Shown: piece by piece, positions 10,463 to 24,418 of the stretch
Layout of the letters: every line of letters starts with the position of its first letter
How positions within the stretch are numbered: position 1 is the first letter of the stretch
Origin: an uncultured Pirellulaceae bacterium
Lineage (GTDB): Bacteria; Planctomycetota; Planctomycetia; Pirellulales; Pirellulaceae
DNA: 63,817 nt
Assembly: GCA_938010615.1 (NCBI GenBank)
Contig: CALLUY010000002.1
Span: 1-63,817, forward strand
Direction: 5' to 3'
Translations under genes and position numbers: made by a program
Notes under the pieces: model-generated
The model's input: the letters and a program-made list of their open reading frames with translations, nothing else
Database searches by the model: none
Told to the model about the DNA's origin: nothing

Positions 10463-10526
10463 TCCGGGGCGGTGGCTTGGGGTTGCCAGTTACTAATTCA
10501 GTTGAAGTTGTTTGTTGGTCGTATAG

Positions 10527-11351
10527 ATGTCAGACGAAGAATCATTGCCAGAAGACGCAGAGACAACTCCTGTCGACGGCGCCGAACAGTCGGCAGCCGA
10601 AGTTCAGGTCGTTGATGATGCGGATGGTTCGTCTGAGGATGCTTCTGCGAAGCCAGAGGTTGAGCTTTCGCCGGAAGATCTTGAGTTTTCTGCTGATGAA
10701 ATCATCACCGACGAGGACGACGAGTGGGGAGACGATGACGAGGATGCGTCACCGATCGAGGAATTCGTTGAGCCCGTCAAGGAAGTTAAAGCTTCTGACC
10801 TTGAGATGAACTGGTACATCCTGAAGGTTCAGGTGAACCGCGAAAAGGGTATCTGTGAGACGCTCAAGCGTTCGGTTCGCGTTGCCGGAATGCAGGATTT
10901 CTTCGGCGATATCCTTGTGCCCACCGAAGACGTTCGCGAATTCAACAAGGCTGGTAAGCCAAAGATTACGAAGCGGAAGCTTTATCCGGGCTACATCGTT
11001 GTGAATATGGCGATCACGGATGAGTCTTGGTTTTTGGTGCGAGACACCAGCGGAATCGGTGACTTTGCAGGTGCTGCGGGTCGTCCTTCGCCGCTTTCTC
11101 AAGAAGAAATTGATCGAATCATCGCAGCGGCACGTCCTCCTAAGGGCGAGGATGTGGAAGACCAGATCAAGACCACGATCCCGTTCAAGGTTGGCGATCG
11201 AGTACGTGTAAAAGAAGGCTATTTCCAGAACTACGAGGGTGATATCTCTGCGGTGGACGAGCGAAATGGTCGAATTGAAGTCTTGATCAACATCTTCGGT
11301 CGTCCGAATCCGGTCGATATGGAGCACTGGCACGTCGAGATGGTCAAGTAG
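10527..11351 (+). CDS. nusG: Transcription termination/antitermination factor NusG
   Basis: NusG binds the RNA polymerase clamp and couples it to the ribosome or to Rho. The protein is 274 residues, about 95 longer than usual. Residues 1-94 form a very acidic, probably disordered extension (runs such as DEDDEWGDDDED). The NGN domain begins at MNWYILKVQVNREKG (about residue 95) and includes KRKLYPGYIVV. The KOW domain lies at the end with FKVGDRVRVKEGYFQNYEG and INIFGRPNPVDM. The start at 10527 keeps the extension; an internal start at the Met of MNWYI would give a normal-length NusG, but I see no strong ribosome binding site there. Confidence 0.96.
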   Translation: MSDEESLPEDAETTPVDGAEQSAAEVQVVDDADGSSEDASAKPEVELSPEDLEFSADEIITDEDDEWGDDDEDASPIEEFVEPVKEVKASDLEMNWYILKVQVNREKGICETLKRSVRVAGMQDFFGDILVPTEDVREFNKAGKPKITKRKLYPGYIVVNMAITDESWFLVRDTSGIGDFAGAAGRPSPLSQEEIDRIIAAARPPKGEDVEDQIKTTIPFKVGDRVRVKEGYFQNYEGDISAVDERNGRIEVLINIFGRPNPVDMEHWHVEMVK

Positions 11352-11557
11352 CGTTTTCTGTGCCAGCGACTCACTTGCAGCCCAGATTGTCAGGCTTGCG
11401 GGAGTTGGTTGGGTGCGGTTGGCAAAAATGCCTGGAATTCAGGCCTAAATCAATAATTATCCAAAGTTCAACATTTTCAAATTTCGAAACCTGAGTATCT
11501 TATTGGCCTCACTAACAGGCCCAGAAGTGCCCGGTTTGCGACACGCGGAACAAAATC

Positions 11558-11983
11558 ATGGCTAAACAGGTTACAGGACAAGCGAAATTTCAGGTTCCCG
11601 GAGGTCAAGCGACTCCGGCTCCACCTGTCGGTACGTCCCTCGGTAAATTCGGTATCAACCTTGGGCAGTTCGTCCAGCAGTTCAATGACCGAACAAAAGA
11701 GTTCAACGGAACGCCGATTCCTGTTGTTGTTACCGTTTTCAACGATCGATCATTTGAGTTTGAGACCAAGAGTCCTCCAGCTGCTGCTTTGTTGAAGTTG
11801 GCTTGCGGGATTGCAAAAGGCTCGGGGGTTCCCAACCGCGACAAGGTTGCGAAGGTGACTCGTGCTCAGTTGGAGGACATCGTCAACAAGAAGATGAAAG
11901 ACCTTAACGCAACTGAAATGGACAACGCCGTTCGGATGATCGAAGGAACTGCTCGCAGTATGGGCATCGTTGTCGAGGGTTAA
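11558..11983 (+). CDS. rplK: 50S ribosomal protein L11
   Basis: L11 forms the GTPase-associated centre with 23S rRNA and L10/L12. It is 141 residues, the normal size. The proline-rich N-terminal segment QATPAPPVGTSLGKFGIN and the rRNA-binding C-terminal domain ending in ARSMGIVVEG are complete. It is the first ribosomal-protein gene after nusG, with a 206-bp gap that could hold a promoter. Confidence 0.98.
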   Translation: MAKQVTGQAKFQVPGGQATPAPPVGTSLGKFGINLGQFVQQFNDRTKEFNGTPIPVVVTVFNDRSFEFETKSPPAAALLKLACGIAKGSGVPNRDKVAKVTRAQLEDIVNKKMKDLNATEMDNAVRMIEGTARSMGIVVEG

Positions 11984-12061
11984 TTCGTCAGTGAAGTCTG
12001 AAGTCTTGCGACTCCAGCTACCAAAACAGGATTTGGATCAACGCGATCCGGGATTATAGAT

Positions 12062-12739
12062 ATGGCTAAACAATCAAAACGATACCGAGCTCACGCCGAA
12101 AAGGTTACCGAAGAGCCGATTGCGCTCTCGGATGCGGTCAAGTTGGTTAAGACTTTTGGCACGACCAAGTTTGATCAAACGGTTGAGATTCACATGAACC
12201 TTGGCATTGATCCAAAGCAGGCCGATCAGATCGTCCGTGGCTCACTGGTTCTGCCAAACGGTATCGGCAAGACTCAGCGTATTTTGGTTTTCGCCAAAGA
12301 CGCAAACGCCAAGGCAGCTGAAGAAGCGGGTGCAGATTTCGTCGGTCAGGAAGAACTGGCTGCGAAAGTATCCGACGGATGGTTGGATTTTGATGTCTGC
12401 ATCGCCAGCCCTGACATGATGGGCGTCGTTGGGCGTCTTGGTCGTGTGCTTGGTCCTCGTAACTTGATGCCTTCGCCACGTGCCGGCACGGTGACTCCGG
12501 ATGTTGCGACAGCAGTTAAAGAATACAAAGCGGGTAAAGTCGAGTTCCGCAACGATACCGGTGGCAATATCCACGCGGTTGTTGGGAAGGTCAGCTTTGA
12601 CGAAGCGAAGCTTGAAGAGAACGTTGCGGCGTTCCTTAAGTACATCGAATCGCTAAAGCCGATCTCTACCAAGGGAACCTATGTGAAGTCAGTGTGTCTG
12701 ACTGCTGCGATGAGCCCGGGTGTGCGAGTCGTTGCTTAA
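12062..12739 (+). CDS. rplA: 50S ribosomal protein L1
   Basis: L1 builds the ribosomal E-site stalk and in many bacteria represses its own operon by binding mRNA. The 225-residue protein carries the family motifs, including [20 protein letters not shown]-like sequence ([16 protein letters not shown]) near residue 130 and [15 protein letters not shown]. It follows rplK by 78 bp and precedes rplJ by 57 bp. Confidence 0.98.
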   Translation: MAKQSKRYRAHAEKVTEEPIALSDAVKLVKTFGTTKFDQTVEIHMNLGIDPKQADQIVRGSLVLPNGIGKTQRILVFAKDANAKAAEEAGADFVGQEELAAKVSDGWLDFDVCIASPDMMGVVGRLGRVLGPRNLMPSPRAGTVTPDVATAVKEYKAGKVEFRNDTGGNIHAVVGKVSFDEAKLEENVAAFLKYIESLKPISTKGTYVKSVCLTAAMSPGVRVVA

Positions 12740-12796
12740 GCTGCGAGTCGTTCAAGTTAAACAAGTCATTTTTGTAACATTGTTGGAAGCGATTCC

Positions 12797-13324
12797 ATGA
12801 GTAAATTTGTAAAAGACATGCTGACCAAGGATCTGGCCTCTCGTCTTGAGGGTGTCGAAGATTGCGTGGTCGCCAACGTCATCGGGATCGATTCCAACAC
12901 GACAACAGCGCTGCGGCGTCGTTTGCGTGAGAAGGATATCAGCCTGATGGTCGTGAAGAATTCTCTTGCTGCTCGGGCAACCGAAGGCACTGCATTGGGG
13001 CCAGCTTTTGAGGGGCTCACTGGAAACGCTGCGGTTGTTTGGGGTGCATCTGACTTTGTGACGTTGGTCAAAGAAGTGACTGCGTTGGACAAAGAAGAAG
13101 GTGAGCTCGAGTGCTTCAAGGCGCTTGGTGGCGTCATGGATGGCGAGAAGCTGACTTCTGAGAAGGTTGCTGAGATCAGCAAATGGCCTTCTCGTGATGA
13201 GCAGCTCAGTATGTTGGTCGGCCAGATTCTCGGCCCTGGCTCACAACTGGTTGCACAGATCAATGGCCCTGGCTCGCAGCTTGCAGGTCAAGTCAAATCG
13301 ATCGTCGAAAAAGGCGAAGAGTAA
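12797..13324 (+). CDS. rplJ: 50S ribosomal protein L10
   Basis: L10 anchors the L7/L12 dimers to the 50S subunit. The 175-residue protein has the usual N-terminal domain (KDMLTKDLASRLEGVED) with KNSLAARA. The C-terminal helix region contains a local repeat, GPGSQLVAQIN followed by GPGSQLAGQVK. It ends KGEE. The gap to rplL is 150 bp. Confidence 0.97.
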   Translation: MSKFVKDMLTKDLASRLEGVEDCVVANVIGIDSNTTTALRRRLREKDISLMVVKNSLAARATEGTALGPAFEGLTGNAAVVWGASDFVTLVKEVTALDKEEGELECFKALGGVMDGEKLTSEKVAEISKWPSRDEQLSMLVGQILGPGSQLVAQINGPGSQLAGQVKSIVEKGEE

Positions 13325-13474
13325 ACACGAAACATGGGTGCCGGCTCCTGCGATTCCTGAATTCGCGAATCGGCAACGTTACTTCATCAATGGCCCTGTA
13401 AAAGCCAAAATTAGTTTTCGAAGGCTGGCGAGCAATACCTCGTGCAAGCCGGCAAATTTTTGAAAGGTAGAGGA

Positions 13475-13885
13475 ATGTCAGACGAGACAGCAACAATCGA
13501 ATTTTCTGCAGAAGCAAAATCACTTGGCGACAAGATCGCTGAGTTGACGCTTAAGCAAGCTAAAGAGTTGAGCGAGTACTTGAAGGAAGAGCACAAGATC
13601 GAAGCTGCTGCTGGCGGCGCGGTTGTCATGGCCGGTGGCGGTGGTGGCGGTGGCGAAGCTGCTGCGGAAGCCAAGACTGAGTTCGACGTAATCCTGACTG
13701 GATTCGGCGACAAGAAGCTCGACGTTGTGAAGGTCGTAAAGACAATCACAGGTGCTTCACTCATGGAAGCCAAGAAAATGGTCGAAGCTTGCCCTGCGAC
13801 GCTCAAAGAAGGCGCTTCGAAGGAAGATTGCGACAAAATCAAAGCGGACGTCGAAGCTGCTGGTGGTAGCGTCGAGCTCAAGTAG
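13475..13885 (+). CDS. rplL: 50S ribosomal protein L7/L12
   Basis: L7/L12 is the flexible stalk protein that recruits translational GTPases. I use the ATG at 13475, giving 136 residues starting MSDETATIEFSAEAKSLG. A GTG 33 bp upstream is in frame, but an AGAGG-type ribosome binding site directly precedes the ATG. The N-terminal dimerisation helices are followed by an Ala/Gly-rich hinge (a run of seven glycines). The C-terminal domain is complete from EFDVILTGFGDKKLDVVK to AAGGSVELK. Confidence 0.97.
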   Translation: MSDETATIEFSAEAKSLGDKIAELTLKQAKELSEYLKEEHKIEAAAGGAVVMAGGGGGGGEAAAEAKTEFDVILTGFGDKKLDVVKVVKTITGASLMEAKKMVEACPATLKEGASKEDCDKIKADVEAAGGSVELK

Positions 13886-14549
13886 TTCGTCGATGTTCGG
13901 CTAGCAGTTGAATCGGTTCCTGTCGCGATGCTCGCCTGATTTGGTGTGCATTTGACGAGATGCTGGATTTCGACTGCTTCGAAGGCTATTGATGCGTACA
14001 TGAAACGGCGGGCAGAACGATTTATCGTCTGCCCGTTGTTTTCGTTCAAACCTCGCTGTTTTTGCCCTATTTATGGGGCTTGTCAGCGTCAGAGAAATCT
14101 CTAGGGCGGCGGGAGGCGAATTCGCCAAAATCTCGGCGTTTTTGTAGAATTGGCAAAGGTGCGGTGTTTCGGGGTTGTGAAAACCCAAGATGCAGCAGAA
14201 ACTATGCCCAGTTGGTTTGAGCAGTGTGGTCGCAGGGAAGCTTTCGTCGGTTGGTGCCCGATGTTTCTAACGTTTTCGGAATCGCTATTTGATTGCGTTA
14301 CCGGTACAGCGTTAGAGAGCCTTAAGACCACATTAAGTTTTAATTCGCCGAACGTTTTTGATGATTCGCCCTCATTAATGCGTTTGAGCAGAACTCAATC
14401 AGGAACCGCATGCGTTCATTTCGCACGCCTGGACAATATGTATCCCAGACCTGTTGCAACGTCTTGCGCAGGTGGTTTGTTTCTTCAGTACCGGTGTGGA
14501 CTTGTGTCTGCACTTTTTGCCTGACAATTGATCCGGAGATTTTGCGCTT
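13886..14549. other. 664-bp spacer between rplL and rpoB
   Basis: No gene is supported. The spacer holds a strong hairpin with a T-rich tail (14003-14043). An open frame at 14150-14524 lacks family features. The length suggests attenuation after rplL and a separate rpoBC promoter, but I could not pick out a convincing -35/-10 pair. Confidence 0.5.
14003..14043 (+). terminator. Hairpin terminator or attenuator after rplL
   Basis: CGGGCAGA (14009-14016) pairs with TCTGCCCG (14028-14035). With G-U and A-T pairs the stem extends to about 14 bp (from 14003 to 14041), and the 3' side runs into TTGTTTT. It lies 118 bp after the rplL stop. It fits an intrinsic terminator, or an attenuator lowering rpoBC relative to the ribosomal proteins. 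Confidence 0.65.
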
Positions 14550-16523
14550 ATGGCAACCCCAGTAGAGCGACGTTTACGCCCAAAAGATGTTCGACGATTT
14601 GGCAGTGGACGGGATTACCACTTGCCGCCCGATCTGACAAAAATTCAAACAGTGAGCTTCAAAGCTTTACTGCAAGAGGATGTTGATCCGGAGAAACGGA
14701 AAGACCAAGGCATCGAAAGTGTCTTGCGCGAAATCTTTCCGATTCAAAGCTATGACAAAAAGCTCTCGCTTAGCTACGTGCGATACGAGCTTGGAAAGCC
14801 ACGTTATACGCCGGAGGAATGTCGTCAGTTGCGTCTGACGTACGGACAGCCTTTCCGCGTTTGGTTGCGTCTTGAGAAAGAGCAACCAGTCGAAGAGGAA
14901 GTGTTCCTTGGCGACATCCCAATCATGATGGGTGGCGGTGAGTTCATCATCAACGGTGCCGAGCGCGTCGTGGTGAGTCAGCTTCACCGTTCGCCGGGTA
15001 TCGACTTCGTGATGGCTTCGGACACGACGTCTGATCGTAAGCTTGCGAGCTGCCGAGTGATTCCTGAGCGTGGAAGTTGGATCGAGATCAACGCAACCAA
15101 AAAGGATGCTTTGACGGTTCGGATTGACCAGAGCGGTAAGTTCTCTGCGTTGACTCTCTTGCGGGCGATGGATCCAAAGTTCAGTGAAGACTCGGACATC
15201 ATTCGTGCGTTCTACGATACGATGAAAGTCAAAGTTGTCGACGGTCGCAGTGCTGCGAAACTTGAAGGCAAGATGGCCGTTGATGACATCGTCTACCCTG
15301 CTGGCTCAAAGCGTGCTGGCGAAATCATTGTCGAATGTGGCCACAAGATCAGCAAAGAGAACTCGGAGCTTATTTGCACTGCAGGTGTGAAGGTTTGCGA
15401 GATCATGAATCCGGTGAAGTCACCGCTGATTTTCAATTCTCTAATTGACGACAATACTTCTTCGCACGAAGAAGCTCTGCTGCGTATCTATCAGCGACTT
15501 CGTCCCGGTAACCCGGCTGCGTTGGAGAAGGCACGTACGCTGTTTAACGAAAAGTTTTTCGATTCGAATCGATATCGACTTGGAAAAGTTGGGCGTTTCC
15601 GCATCAACCGAAAACTCGATCTTGGTGTCAGCGAAAAAGAGATGACACTGCGTCCGGAAGATATTCTGGCATCGATTCAGTACATCTTGGATCTTTCGAC
15701 TCCGGGTGCGGATGCGATGGTCGACGATATTGACCACCTTGGCAATCGCCGTCTGCGAACGATCGACGAGTTGGCTTGCGACGAGATGCGAAAAGGTTTC
15801 CTTAAGCTTCGCCGCACCGTTCAGGAGCGAATGAGCCAGAAGGAAGTCGATGATATGACTCCGCGTTCATTGGTGAATCCGAAGAGTGTTTCGGCTTCGA
15901 TCGATTACTTCTTCGGTCGCGGTGAACTTTCGCAGGTTGTTGACCAGACGAACCCGTTGTCCCAGTTGGCTCACGAGCGTCGTCTTTCGGCTCTTGGTCC
16001 TGGTGGTTTGAACCGTAAGCGTGCGGGTTTCGAAGTTCGCGACGTTCACATTTCTCACTACGGTCGAATTTGCCCGATTGAGACTCCCGAAGGTACCAAC
16101 ATTGGTTTGATCTCCAGCCTCGCGATTTGTGCGAGCGTTGATGATTATGGATTCCTGGTGACGCCATACGTTGTGGTCAACAAAGGAAAGGTAACGGACG
16201 AAATTCGTTTGTTGCGTGCCGACGAAGAAGCGGAGGCTCATGTGGCTCCCGCGGATACGCCAATTAAAGACGGACGAATCGTCGGAACGAAATCGCTCGG
16301 CGGAAACATTCTTGCTCGATTCCATGCTGACTTCGAGTTGGCTGATCCGGAAGAGCTGGAATACATGGACGTTGCCCCGGCTCAAATGGTCGGTGTTTCA
16401 GCCAGTTTGATTCCGTTCCTTGAGCACGATGATGCGAACCGCGCCCTGATGGGTTCGAACATGCAACGCCAAGCCGTTCCGCTGTTGGTGGCAGAGCCTC
16501 CGATTGTTGGTACCGGTATGTAG
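14550..16523 (+). CDS. rpoB: RNA polymerase beta subunit, N-terminal part (ends at in-frame TAG)
   Basis: Residues 1-657 of RpoB, from [18 protein letters not shown] to PPIVGTGM. It includes the protrusion, lobe and fork regions and the rifampicin-site sequence ([20 protein letters not shown]), where the Gln, Asp and His contact positions of E. coli are kept but Phe514 is Val. The frame stops at TAG (16521-16523), where RpoB proteins normally read Glu in GTGME. The next eight codons, in the same frame, read RHVAVNSS, which continues the conserved sequence. The complete gene would span 14550-18287 with 1245 codon positions. A sequencing error, a real nonsense mutation, readthrough or a split subunit are all possible. 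Confidence 0.93.
   Translation: MATPVERRLRPKDVRRFGSGRDYHLPPDLTKIQTVSFKALLQEDVDPEKRKDQGIESVLREIFPIQSYDKKLSLSYVRYELGKPRYTPEECRQLRLTYGQPFRVWLRLEKEQPVEEEVFLGDIPIMMGGGEFIINGAERVVVSQLHRSPGIDFVMASDTTSDRKLASCRVIPERGSWIEINATKKDALTVRIDQSGKFSALTLLRAMDPKFSEDSDIIRAFYDTMKVKVVDGRSAAKLEGKMAVDDIVYPAGSKRAGEIIVECGHKISKENSELICTAGVKVCEIMNPVKSPLIFNSLIDDNTSSHEEALLRIYQRLRPGNPAALEKARTLFNEKFFDSNRYRLGKVGRFRINRKLDLGVSEKEMTLRPEDILASIQYILDLSTPGADAMVDDIDHLGNRRLRTIDELACDEMRKGFLKLRRTVQERMSQKEVDDMTPRSLVNPKSVSASIDYFFGRGELSQVVDQTNPLSQLAHERRLSALGPGGLNRKRAGFEVRDVHISHYGRICPIETPEGTNIGLISSLAICASVDDYGFLVTPYVVVNKGKVTDEIRLLRADEEAEAHVAPADTPIKDGRIVGTKSLGGNILARFHADFELADPEELEYMDVAPAQMVGVSASLIPFLEHDDANRALMGSNMQRQAVPLLVAEPPIVGTGM
16521..16523 (+). 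other. rpoB: In-frame amber codon inside rpoB
   Basis: The sequence reads ATG TAG CGT CAT GTT GCG. TAG is one base away from GAG, the Glu expected after GTGM. The frame is unbroken on both sides and the residues after the stop remain conserved. The base after TAG is C. Confidence 0.9.
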
Positions 16524-16547
16524 CGTCATGTTGCGGTTAATAGCTCG

Positions 16548-18287
16548 ATGGTGATCAAGGCACGCCGTGCCGGAAAAGTCACTTTCGTGGACGCGACGCG
16601 AATTGAAATCGGCAACGATGTCTATCCGCTCAAGAAATACGTTGGACTCAATGAGCGAACGTGTAACAACCAGAAGCCATTGGTGATGCCTGGCCAGAAG
16701 GTTGAGAAAAACGAAGTGATCGCAGACGGTGCGGCAACGTTTGAGGGTGAATTGGCTCTCGGTCGTAACGTGCTCGTCGGTTTCATGTCGTTTGACGGTT
16801 GCAACTTTGAAGATGCGATCATCATTAGCGAAGAGCTCGTTCAGAACGATACTTACACTTCGATTCACATCGAAGAGTTCGACGTTGAAGTTCGCGAAAC
16901 GAAGCTGGGTCGTGAAGAGTTCACTCGCGATATTCCAAACGTTAGCGAAAAAGCACTTCGTAACCTGGACGACGCTGGAATTATTCGCGTTGGTACTTTC
17001 GTCAAGCCAGGCGAGATTCTTGTTGGTAAGGTGTCGCCGAAATCGAAAACAGAGCTGACTCCGGAAGAGAAGCTTCTTCACGCGATCTTCGGTCGTGCCG
17101 GTGAAGATGTGAAGAACGATTCACTTGAGGTGCCGTCTGGTATCGAAGGTATCGTGATCGACGCACAACGATTCTCTCGTCGTATGAGCCTGTCTGAAGA
17201 AGAGCGAAAAGTCTTCGAGCAGGATCTCAAAGCGGCTGAAGCTGATGGCAACGAAGAGATTGCTCGTGTCTTCGGCGAGATGGTCGAAGTCATGGAGAAA
17301 ATCCTCGGCAAGACTTTGACCGATCAGGATGATACTCCTTTGGTTCGCAACCAAGATCCAAAGTTCATCGCCGAAAAGGCAAATGCTTTCCGCTTGCAAA
17401 CTTACGTGAACGATCTTCGTAGCGAGGATCGCGTCAAGCAGATGAAGCAGGCTTACGCGGAGCACTGGCCGGACATCGAGAAGGTTATTGAAGCTCGCGA
17501 TCGCAAGGTCAACAGCATGAAGCGTGGCGATGAGCTTCGCAGCGGCGTTCTGCAAATGGTCAAGGTTTACATCGCGACCAAGCGAACGATTTCCGTCGGC
17601 GACAAGATGGCTGGTCGACACGGTAACAAGGGTGTGATCTCCAAGATCCTTCCTGTGGAAGACATGCCGTTCCTTGAAGATGGAACGCCGGTTCAGATCA
17701 TGCTCAACCCGTTGGGTGTACCTTCGCGTATGAACGTGGGGCAGATCCTTGAAACTCACCTCGGTTGGGCTGGTTCGAAGCTTGGTTTCCAAGCGTTGAC
17801 GCCAGTGTTCGATGGTGCTTCTGAGAAGGACATCAACGAAGCGTTGGCTGAGGCTGGTTTGCCGTCACACGGTAAGCACACTCTGATCGACGGACGTACG
17901 GGGCAACCTTGTGGTCAAGAAACAACGGTCGGCTACATCTACATGTTGAAGCTGCATCACCTTGTTGACGACAAAGTTCATGCTCGAAGTACAGGACCTT
18001 ACTCGCTGATTACTCAGCAGCCGCTCGGTGGTAAGGCTCGTTTCGGCGGCCAGCGTTTTGGAGAGATGGAAGTATGGGCTCTGGAAGCTTACGGGGCTGC
18101 CTACATCCTTCAGGAATTGCTGACGGTCAAGTCGGACGATGTCGAAGGGCGTACGAAAATCTACGAGTCGATGGTCAAGGGCGAGAACACGCTCGAAGCC
18201 GGCACACCAGCCAGCTTCGACGTTTTGACTAACGAGATTCGTGGGCTGGCATTGAACATGCAGCTTGAAAAACGACGGGGCGGTTAA
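16548..18287 (+). CDS. rpoB: RNA polymerase beta subunit, C-terminal part
   Basis: The rest of RpoB (579 residues from the first ATG after the stop), in the same frame as the upstream part. It contains [20 protein letters not shown] with the Glu-Asp pair near the catalytic Mg, the flap region, [12 protein letters not shown] with conserved lysines and histidine, LGWAGSKLG, and the C-terminal clamp/switch segment [19 protein letters not shown]. No Shine-Dalgarno sequence precedes the ATG at 16548. As a separate product it would start by reinitiation 24 nt after the stop and would lack RHVAVNSS. Codon use matches the upstream part. I think this is one gene with an interrupting TAG rather than a designed two-part subunit. 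Confidence 0.9.
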   Translation: MVIKARRAGKVTFVDATRIEIGNDVYPLKKYVGLNERTCNNQKPLVMPGQKVEKNEVIADGAATFEGELALGRNVLVGFMSFDGCNFEDAIIISEELVQNDTYTSIHIEEFDVEVRETKLGREEFTRDIPNVSEKALRNLDDAGIIRVGTFVKPGEILVGKVSPKSKTELTPEEKLLHAIFGRAGEDVKNDSLEVPSGIEGIVIDAQRFSRRMSLSEEERKVFEQDLKAAEADGNEEIARVFGEMVEVMEKILGKTLTDQDDTPLVRNQDPKFIAEKANAFRLQTYVNDLRSEDRVKQMKQAYAEHWPDIEKVIEARDRKVNSMKRGDELRSGVLQMVKVYIATKRTISVGDKMAGRHGNKGVISKILPVEDMPFLEDGTPVQIMLNPLGVPSRMNVGQILETHLGWAGSKLGFQALTPVFDGASEKDINEALAEAGLPSHGKHTLIDGRTGQPCGQETTVGYIYMLKLHHLVDDKVHARSTGPYSLITQQPLGGKARFGGQRFGEMEVWALEAYGAAYILQELLTVKSDDVEGRTKIYESMVKGENTLEAGTPASFDVLTNEIRGLALNMQLEKRRGG

Positions 18288-18302
18288 CGACCGTCAACCA
18301 AA

Positions 18303-18361
18303 GGTGGCATGGGCTTTCAGCCCGTGTTCTACATGTCCACAGGCCAGAGGCCTATGCCACC
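18303..18361. repeat. Intergenic palindrome, tggcat/atgcca family
   Basis: GGTGGCAT (18303-18310) and ATGCCACC (18354-18361) flank inner inverted sequences (gggctttcagccc; ggccagaggcc). It lies in the 129-bp rpoB-rpoC gap. Related copies occur at 38783-38841, 55593-55652 and 55796-55870. It could form an RNA hairpin between the two cistrons. Confidence 0.8.
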
Positions 18362-18416
18362 GACTAGCTTCCTAAACAAAACATTCAGACACCTATAACT
18401 TTGAGGAGCTTGCAGT

Positions 18417-23960
<5,544 letters not shown>

Positions 23961-23987
23961 AGCGACCTCAAATTGAAATGAATATCG

Positions 23988-24015
23988 CCGGCTCTCGATT
24001 GGGAGCCGGTTTTTT
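23988..24015 (+). terminator. Intrinsic terminator after rpoC
   Basis: CCGGCTC (23988-23994) pairs with GAGCCGG (24003-24009) across an 8-nt loop and is followed at once by six T residues. It lies 28 bp after the rpoC stop and closes the operon. Confidence 0.92.
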
Positions 24016-24344
24016 CATGCGCCGATGAAACGCCTATCCAGTATTTTCTCGTTCGCATCGAACAGCTTCGCGAGATGTCGGGGGCGAAGGCATATTCTTT
24101 GATCCGTAGCTCAAGTTCAACAGCCAACTTTTGTGGAATCCCATCGCCGTACTTCTCAGCCAGAGAACCGCTCTCAGCATCAAGCATTTTGTCGTTGGTT
24201 GACGCGGCCATGGGTTCAAACTCTTTGGGCCAGACACGATCGCTTCGCCCTCGATGAGTTAAGTGAGTGTCGTCTTCCCAGATCGAATGGGCTGATCCTG
24301 TTCGGCATTTCCCGAGTCTCGCAGTGATGGTCCTTAGACATTGC
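24016..24344. other. Intergenic space between convergent rpoC and sigma gene
   Basis: No supported gene. A minus-strand frame (23957-24346) begins with TTG and runs through the rpoC terminator, so I do not call it. Confidence 0.5.
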
Positions 24345-24374
24345 AAAAAAAGAGCGGAGAAAGATCTCCGCTCT
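24345..24374 (-). terminator. Intrinsic terminator of the sigma-factor gene
   Basis: Perfect 10-bp stem AGAGCGGAGA (24351-24360) with TCTCCGCTCT (24365-24374), loop of 4. On the minus strand it is followed by six T residues (24345-24350). It lies 45 bp downstream of the sigma gene stop. Confidence 0.92.
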
Positions 24375-24418
24375 GAATCACAATTGGTTCACTGAGGGTT
24401 AGCATCTCGTTCCAGAGA

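Noticed and set aside
14150-14524. Plus-strand frame of 124 codons before rpoB
   Set aside because: No family motif, odd composition, and it lies in the probable rpoB leader.
14550-18287. General reassignment of TAG to Glu
   Set aside because: Many intact genes here (tuf, secE, nusG, rpoC, P450) end in TAG at the expected place, and no CUA-anticodon tRNA is in the window.
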